DNA of 18,777 nucleotides from Paenibacillaceae bacterium UBA6304 (GTDB lineage Bacteria > Bacillota > Bacilli > Paenibacillales > Paenibacillaceae). Position 1 is the first letter of the stretch. Every line of letters starts with the position of its first letter. Shown here in pieces: positions 14,979 through 18,777 of this stretch. Position numbers and translations under genes: made by a program. Location: positions 1 to 18,777 of the forward strand of contig DJTQ01000166.1 of the NCBI GenBank assembly GCA_002439285.1, given 5' to 3'. Under the pieces are notes generated by a model. The model was not told the DNA's origin. It was given only the letters and a program-made list of their open reading frames with translations, and ran no database searches.

Positions 14979-15005
14979 GCCCCTCCATTATTTGGTGGAA
15001 GGGGC
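14979..15005 (-). terminator. Terminator of marR copy 2
   Basis: GCCCCTCCA pairs with TGGAAGGGGC with one unpaired A. On the minus strand it is followed by TTTTGC. Equivalent to the hairpin at 10947-10977. Confidence 0.6.
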
Positions 15006-15048
15006 CGGTTCAATTAACGTTCTACATATTTGCTTCAAAAAAATGTGG

Positions 15049-15519
15049 TCACGGCGTCGAGGGGTTACTAGACGCTGAAGACCCTTTTTTTGTTTTTTCC
15101 GCCAGTCTCGTAATTGACTCAATGTCTAGATCGGTTAACTGATCTAGGAAATGTTTGCGTATGGCCATGGAGACAATGGGTCGGGCATCATCTAATGTTG
15201 ACTTTCCAATGGGAGTGATGATGACTTGAACACCGCGATCTGCATCTAATGGCTTCCTCATCACAAGGCTGCGTTTTTCCATCCTCGTCAGATGATGTGA
15301 CAGTCGACTCTTATCCCAGTCCATGGATTCGGCCAACTCCTGTTGGCGAAGGCTGCCTTCCCCCAGAAGGTCTAACCGATCCAATATCCCATAATCGCCC
15401 TCGGATAGTCCGGTGCGCTCGGACATCTCTTTAATTACGCGACCGAAGATGCTGTGAAAGGAGCCTTTCCACTTATACCATAATTGAATTTCTTCTTCGT
15501 TCAATTCGCTCTTATTCAT
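15049..15519 (-). CDS. MarR-family regulator, copy 2
   Basis: A 156-residue paralogue of the regulator at 11019-11489, differing at about 20 positions by hand count. The recognition helix MDWDKSRLSHHLTRMEKR is identical, so both proteins should bind the same operators. The change SVVKDRG to PLDADRG lies in the wing, and other differences fall in the C-terminal dimer and effector region (for example PVVAKAIRM to PIVSMAIRK). The C-terminal TKKGSSASSNPSTP is identical. The start is set at the ATG 15519 as in copy 1: no Shine-Dalgarno sequence, and TATTAT six bases upstream. The longer in-frame reading to 15612 runs through both operators and is rejected. Confidence 0.9.
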   Translation of the reverse strand: MNKSELNEEEIQLWYKWKGSFHSIFGRVIKEMSERTGLSEGDYGILDRLDLLGEGSLRQQELAESMDWDKSRLSHHLTRMEKRSLVMRKPLDADRGVQVIITPIGKSTLDDARPIVSMAIRKHFLDQLTDLDIESITRLAEKTKKGSSASSNPSTP

Positions 15520-15525
15520 GGGTAT

Positions 15526-15555
15526 ATAATAGCATGGTTGACGTGTCAACTTCAA
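15526..15555 (-). promoter_or_regulatory. marR copy 2 promoter, leaderless geometry
   Basis: TTGAAG (15550-15555), an 18-base spacer and TATTAT (15526-15531) six bases before the ATG, exactly as in unit 1. Confidence 0.6.
15537..15550. promoter_or_regulatory. MarR operator O1, unit 2
   Basis: GTTGACGTGTCAAC is a perfect palindrome of 6+2+6. The outermost pair of unit 1 is lost here (G and T instead of A and T). Confidence 0.75.
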
Positions 15556-15573
15556 CGTGCTACATTTACTTAA

Positions 15574-15589
15574 GGTTGACATGTCAACC
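15574..15589. promoter_or_regulatory. MarR operator O2, unit 2
   Basis: GGTTGACATGTCAACC is a perfect palindrome, now with an AT centre; it lies 38 bases from O1, as in unit 1. Confidence 0.78.
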
Positions 15590-15628
15590 AATGCATAAAT
15601 TGAGAAGACCAAGAAAGGAACATCTATT

Positions 15629-16549
15629 ATGAAAATGCACGTAAGTACGTCTACTCAGGTTATTTCGGTAAAGCCGATAGTGCTGTCAGCCCCGGGCCGC
15701 GGTGAGGATTTGGAAGTGCGGGTATCAGCGCCAGCGACGGGTAGCCAATTACCTATTATTATTTTCTCGCAAGGCTTTGGTTGGTCGATGGACAGCTACG
15801 GTCCGTTAGTCGACTACTGGGCTGCTCACGGCTTCGTGGTCATTCAACCCACCCATCTCGACTCGAGGACGCTGAATCTTCCTCCTGACGATCCCCGTAC
15901 ACCACTGATCTGGCGATTCCGCGTCGAAGACCTGAAGCGCATCCTTGACCAACTTGATCTTATTGAAGCTTCCGTTCCAGGCCTCAGCGGACGTCTCGAT
16001 CGCAGCCGCATCGCCGCAGCCGGACACTCCTGGGGAGGTCAAACGGTGAGCATGCTGCTTGGCGCGCGAGTCCTCGATGCCAATGGCGAACCGGGAGAGG
16101 ACATGTCCGATTCGCGGATCAAGGCGGGCGTCTTACTTTCCACGACTGGCCTGGGTGGAGCTGACTTGAGTCCGTTCGCGGCAGAGCACTTCCCATTCAT
16201 GAACCCGAGCTTCTCCGATATGAGGACACCGACTCTCGTGGTCGCGGGGGATCATGACCAATCCCACCTGTCCACTCGGGGGCCGGATTGGTTCACAGAC
16301 CCCTACTCCCTGAGCCCAGGCAGAAAGAGCCTGCTCACCCTTTTTGGGGCAGAACATATACTTGGCGGAATCTCCGGGTACAACGTCGCGGAGACGACGG
16401 ACGAGAACCCCGAACGAGTTGCTTTGCTCCAGCAGCTTACGTGGTCTTACCTTCGGGATGCGCTCAATCTCGACGAATCAAGCTGGTTGGCAGCCCGGAA
16501 AGATCTGGGGGAGAGTGCCAATCCATTAGGTCGCATCGAATCCAAGTAA
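15629..16549 (+). CDS. Alpha/beta hydrolase, copy 2
   Basis: A 306-residue paralogue of the hydrolase at 11599-12519, with about 32 differences by hand count. Ser134 in GHSWG, Asp208/Asp210 and His243 are kept, so it should be active. The oxyanion-loop residue His48 of copy 1 is Gln48 here (FSQGFGWSMDS in place of FSHGFGWSLDG), next to changes at positions 54 and 56, and there are further changes near the acid and histidine loops (P213H, F227S, S244I). Substrate range may therefore differ. AAAGGAA precedes the ATG. Divergent from marR copy 2. The promoter hexamers seen before copy 1 are not conserved here. Confidence 0.92.
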   Translation: MKMHVSTSTQVISVKPIVLSAPGRGEDLEVRVSAPATGSQLPIIIFSQGFGWSMDSYGPLVDYWAAHGFVVIQPTHLDSRTLNLPPDDPRTPLIWRFRVEDLKRILDQLDLIEASVPGLSGRLDRSRIAAAGHSWGGQTVSMLLGARVLDANGEPGEDMSDSRIKAGVLLSTTGLGGADLSPFAAEHFPFMNPSFSDMRTPTLVVAGDHDQSHLSTRGPDWFTDPYSLSPGRKSLLTLFGAEHILGGISGYNVAETTDENPERVALLQQLTWSYLRDALNLDESSWLAARKDLGESANPLGRIESK

Positions 16550-16585
16550 GAACCTAAAAGGCGTGATCAAAGCGAATCAAAGAAA

Positions 16586-16608
16586 GGGCCATCCCAAACG
16601 GATGGCCC
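16586..16608 (+). terminator. Hairpin after hydrolase copy 2
   Basis: GGGCCATCC (16586-16594) pairs perfectly with GGATGGCCC (16600-16608). It is followed by TAAAAACA, not a T-run. Confidence 0.6.
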
Positions 16609-16632
16609 TAAAAACATGCAGTTACAGATGGC
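16609..16632 (+). repeat. Dispersed palindromic repeat, copy G (left arm only)
   Basis: TAAAAACATGCAGTTACAGA corresponds to the left arm. The centre and right arm are absent, and unit 2 similarity ends here. Confidence 0.55.
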
Positions 16633-16652
16633 ACACCTGGAACTTCCATCAC

Positions 16653-16680
16653 TTGACAATACCGGAAAATGGACTTAAAT
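16653..16680 (+). promoter_or_regulatory. Possible promoter for the DUF1772 gene
   Basis: TTGACA (16653-16658), a 16-base spacer and TTAAAT (16675-16680), about 75 bases before the gene start. The -10 is imperfect. Confidence 0.4.
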
Positions 16681-16755
16681 TTGTGTGTACATCCTTGATC
16701 TGATTTTCATTCGTAATAAACTTGTTCAATCAAATTATGGGTACTGGAGGAAATA

Positions 16756-17247
16756 ATGATATTGAAATTTCTCTATTATTTAACCTTTGCATCCTCGTTG
16801 GGGGCCGGTTTGCTTGCCGGTGTGTTTTTTGCTTTCTCGATCTTCGTCATGCAATCGCTCGCTAAGCTTCCTACGGAACAAGGCATATCTGCTATGCAGA
16901 GCATCAATACAACGATTCTGCAATCGTCCTTTATGGTGGTCTTCACGGGCACAACTGTCTTAAGTGTCGTTTTGGGGATCGCTTCATTTATCAAATTGGG
17001 CACAACCAGCGCGTTATATGTGATTGCTGGGAGCCTGCTCATTTTTATCGGAGTGTTCCTGGTGACGGCTTTATTCAATGTACCGCTCAACGATTCTTTA
17101 GCCGCCGTAACGCCCGGGAGCCCGGAGGGGGCACAAGTGTGGAAGAAATACTTGGATAGTTGGATGCCATGGAATCATGTGCGGACGATTGCTTCTATCG
17201 GGGCGCTGATTTTCTTTATTATCGCTATTCGCAGGTGGGGAGTCTAG
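16756..17247 (+). CDS. DUF1772 (anthrone-oxygenase-like) membrane protein
   Basis: A 163-residue protein with four membrane segments (about residues 5-32, 57-78, 84-106 and 142-160). The GLLAGVFFAFSIFVMQSLAK start and the loop before the last helix, WMPWNHVRTIASIGAL, carry the W-NH-R-IAS signature of DUF1772. The family is named after fungal anthrone oxygenases, but bacterial members have no proven role. GGAGG lies before the ATG at 16756. A strong terminator follows, so it is probably a single-gene unit. Confidence 0.87.
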   Translation: MILKFLYYLTFASSLGAGLLAGVFFAFSIFVMQSLAKLPTEQGISAMQSINTTILQSSFMVVFTGTTVLSVVLGIASFIKLGTTSALYVIAGSLLIFIGVFLVTALFNVPLNDSLAAVTPGSPEGAQVWKKYLDSWMPWNHVRTIASIGALIFFIIAIRRWGV

Positions 17248-17297
17248 TAGTAATGAGGCCGCTGGTAGAGCAAGGCTGGTGTCGAGGCCATATTGCG

Positions 17298-17338
17298 AAA
17301 AAACGCTACTGACATAACGTTGTCAGTAGTGGTTTTTT
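17298..17338 (+). terminator. Intrinsic terminator after the DUF1772 gene
   Basis: CTACTGACA (17306-17314) pairs perfectly with TGTCAGTAG (17321-17329), followed by GG and six T residues. An A-run on the left makes it usable in both directions. Confidence 0.85.
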
Positions 17339-17375
17339 ATAATCGGACATGTAAATGTAAAGGAGATGATATCTT

Positions 17376-17780
17376 GTGAATTTAGCTTCTTTACGCATCA
17401 TTACTGACGACGTGGATCGTCTCGTCGAGTTCTATGAGAAAGTCATGGGGGTTTCGGCGGAGCGACCCGCGCCCGTATTTGCCGAACTCATTGTGCCATC
17501 TTGCACTCTTGCAATCGGCCACTCCCAGACGGCGCAGCTATTCGGTGCCGGTTCCGTAATGGGGGCTAATAATCGCACTGTCATTATTGAGTTCCGCGTC
17601 GACGATGTCGAAGCCGAATATGTGCGCTTGAAGCCATTGGTCGATAATTGGGTAAAGGAACCGACCACGATGCCGTGGGGGAACCGTTCTATGCTGTTCC
17701 GTGATCCCGATGGCAACCTTCTTAACTTCTTCGAGCCGGTGGCCGAGGATGCAATTAAACGGTTTAGCAGTAGACATTGA
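17376..17780 (+). CDS. VOC-fold (glyoxalase/bleomycin-resistance type) protein, second
   Basis: A 134-residue vicinal oxygen chelate protein. ASLRIITDDVDRLVEFYEKV opens the first module and TMPWGNRSMLFRDPDGNLLN with FFEP closes the second; the final Glu of NFFEP is the usual metal-ligand position. It is unlike the VOC protein at 1209 in most positions, so the two are not recent duplicates. The start is GTG 17376, preceded by AAGGAG with ten bases spacing; a TTG two bases earlier reads straight into TGA. It converges with the GyrI-like gene, with a strong hairpin between them. Substrate unknown. Confidence 0.87.
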   Translation: MNLASLRIITDDVDRLVEFYEKVMGVSAERPAPVFAELIVPSCTLAIGHSQTAQLFGAGSVMGANNRTVIIEFRVDDVEAEYVRLKPLVDNWVKEPTTMPWGNRSMLFRDPDGNLLNFFEPVAEDAIKRFSSRH

Positions 17781-17800
17781 CAGGCAGTAAAGGATGGCCT

Positions 17801-17846
17801 TCAAACCTGCCGTTACAGACAGCGCAGGGAATCGCATCACAAATGA
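17801..17846 (+). repeat. Dispersed palindromic repeat, copy H
   Basis: TCAAACCTGCCGTTACAGAC then AGCGCAGGGAATCGCATCAC; the right arm is lost and the next terminator begins immediately. It is preceded by GGATGGCC, as in copies E and G. Confidence 0.7.
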
Positions 17847-17880
17847 CAAGGGGGGTTCCGAAATTAGGAACCCCCTTGTC
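17845..17880. terminator. Bidirectional terminator between convergent genes
   Basis: GACAAGGGGGGTTCC and GGAACCCCCTTGTC pair with a single bulged G around a short loop. Placed between the VOC gene (plus) and the GyrI-like gene (minus). Confidence 0.75.
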
Positions 17881-17931
17881 TCTCAAAATCCGGTCTATCA
17901 GACCGTGTAATGGTAGATCCGTCGAAAACGG

Positions 17932-18531
17932 TTATATTTTCGCCTCTTTTACTGGGTATCGTAAGATCGTCATTGCTTTCTCAGGAGGGGTGTTCATGAT
18001 ATCGGAAATATAAATTTCATGGTGAAGCCCATTTTGCACTAAATTGCGGTTCCTCATAAAAGCCTCTATTAAATCCACGGTCTCCTGCTCCCGATCATAG
18101 GGACCGTTATGCATCATTTGTACGCATGTGCCCTCACCGATCATCTCCAAATTAATAGATTGAATGAGCGGGTTGTCTTTGATAGTATTTGTTCTAACTT
18201 CTTCCCAATGACTCTCAGTCACGTAGTCAGGAACGCGAATGAGCAACTTCCAATACCAATGTTGCATTGGCACCTCCTGAACGGGCCTATTGCCATCGAC
18301 CCACCAAAGTCCCTCCAGGACAGGCACGACAAAATCATTGCCTTCCCGCAACATCAGTGATTTGACACCATGAGCAGCCATATGAAGAGCTTGTACGGCT
18401 GACAGGTGAACAGGCCCGCCTGGAGCCCCTTGATTCGAAATCGTTAGAAAAGGGTTGCTCTCAAATTCTACAAGTTCCGGATAGTGAGGAGCATGATAAT
18501 ACATGTTGTCGGCATTCATTAGATTCAGCAA
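17932..18531 (-). CDS. GyrI-like small-molecule-binding protein
   Basis: A 199-residue soluble protein without a DNA-binding domain. The segment GVKSLMLREGNDFVVPVLEG then LWWVDGNRPVQEVPMQHWYW begins the fold, and MMHNGPYDREQETVDLIEAF with HHEIYISDIMNTPPEKAMTI and LRYPV ends it. This is the GyrI-like (SOUL/effector-binding) architecture, close to proteins that bind hydrophobic amphiphiles or drugs. The start is TTG 18531, because AAAGGAG (minus strand, 18541-18547) is nine bases upstream; the next ATG (18519) would be too far away. An HTH/WYL-type regulator is divergently encoded, a frequent arrangement for this family. A TATAAT hexamer (18567-18572, minus strand) lies in the shared region. 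Confidence 0.85.
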   Translation of the reverse strand: MLNLMNADNMYYHAPHYPELVEFESNPFLTISNQGAPGGPVHLSAVQALHMAAHGVKSLMLREGNDFVVPVLEGLWWVDGNRPVQEVPMQHWYWKLLIRVPDYVTESHWEEVRTNTIKDNPLIQSINLEMIGEGTCVQMMHNGPYDREQETVDLIEAFMRNRNLVQNGLHHEIYISDIMNTPPEKAMTILRYPVKEAKI

Positions 18532-18625
18532 TGTTCGTCTCTCCTTTGAATTAAAAGTATAGAGACATTATACGAAACCGTTCACGACATCATTATGTCA
18601 TTAATGTATTTAGGAGGGCTGGGTT

Positions 18626-18777
18626 TTGAAAATCGAACGACTGCTTGCCATTGTGACGCTGCTATTGACGCGCGACAGAATAAGCGGCAAGGAACTCTCT
18701 GATCGTTTCGAGGTTTCGGTCCGAACCATTTGCCGTGATATCGACACAATCAATAAAGCGGGTATACCTATTATTTC
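18626..18777 (+). CDS. DeoR-type HTH / WYL-domain regulator (YafY-like), N-terminal part
   Basis: The frame from TTG 18626 to the window edge encodes 50 residues: MKIERLLAIVTLLLTRDRIS, GKELSDRFEVSVRTICRDID and TINKAGIPII. This is the HTH_11 domain that begins YafY-like WYL regulators (the R-T-I-RDID-T--AGIP pattern). The C-terminal WYL effector domain lies outside the window, so it cannot be confirmed. AGGAGGG at 18612-18618 sets the start. It is divergent from the GyrI-like gene with about 94 bases between them, which contain GACATCATTATGTC, a near-palindrome that may be its operator. Confidence 0.85.
   Translation, partial: MKIERLLAIVTLLLTRDRISGKELSDRFEVSVRTICRDIDTINKAGIPII

Larger units (their letters stand above)
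14503..15048. other. Mostly non-coding stretch with a doubtful small ORF
   Basis: A frame from ATG 14533 to 14688 would encode about 50 residues, with YVSSGFNGPLVYPLTPFIAI and ALWIAWLSMLRLETKDVN. It has no ribosome binding site and I recognise no family; it may be the tail of a lost membrane protein. The rest holds repeat copy F and the left flank of the second MarR/hydrolase unit. Confidence 0.35.
14937..16629. repeat. Duplicated MarR/hydrolase unit 2
   Basis: Second copy of the 10904-12600 unit, in the same orientation, about 4.0 kb away. Coding lengths are identical (156 and 306 residues) and operator spacing is identical (38 bp), while intergenic and third-codon positions have drifted. 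Confidence 0.85.

Noticed and set aside
6074..17846. CRISPR array
   Set aside because: The repeats are widely and irregularly spaced, palindromic across about 55 bp, and separated by genes.

Overview
The window looks like an accessory stretch of a Bacillota chromosome, most likely a Paenibacillus-like member of the Bacillales. The grounds are strong AGGAGG-type ribosome binding sites, frequent TTG/GTG starts, a T-box leader, sigma-A style promoters and the regulator families present. No rRNA, tRNA, CRISPR array, transposase or phage gene was seen. The genus is an inference.

Layout. 1-1622: the 3' end of a LuxR-type regulator, a DUF4386 membrane protein and a VOC (glyoxalase-fold) protein. 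1705-3702: a sigma-A promoter, a Met-specific T-box leader and an archaeal-type methionyl-tRNA synthetase (KFSTS signature). 3827-5909: a truncated SDR remnant, then an aldo/keto reductase preceded on the same strand by an XRE/MmyB-type regulator. 6265-7404: nitroreductase and MerR regulator, divergent, with a classical 19-bp-spacer MerR promoter between them. 7502-7735: a TetR fragment. 7824-10566: ArsR regulator, a frameshifted luciferase-like flavin monooxygenase and an MFS exporter, each with a similar TTCTATA/TAGAA dyad upstream. 11019-12519 and 15049-16549: two copies of a divergent MarR regulator / alpha-beta hydrolase module. They flank a second XRE-regulator plus SDR pair (12722-14478). 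16756-18777: a DUF1772 membrane protein, a second VOC protein, a GyrI-like effector-binding protein and the start of a divergent HTH/WYL regulator.

How it works together (inference). The region is a string of small modules, each a one-component regulator next to an oxidoreductase, hydrolase or exporter it probably controls. This suits sensing and removal of toxic small molecules such as electrophiles, quinones, nitroaromatics or esters. The MarR modules are the most sharply defined: two perfect palindromic operators lie 38 bp apart. One is in the spacer of a probably leaderless marR promoter. The other, in unit 1, is in the spacer of the hydrolase promoter.

Intergenic spaces carry about eight full or partial copies of a dispersed palindrome of about 55 bp (arms close to AAAACTTGCCGTTA and TAACGGCAAGTTTT). 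The right end of each duplicated MarR/hydrolase unit runs into a copy, and a half copy abuts the left end of unit 1, so these repeats may have served in the duplication.
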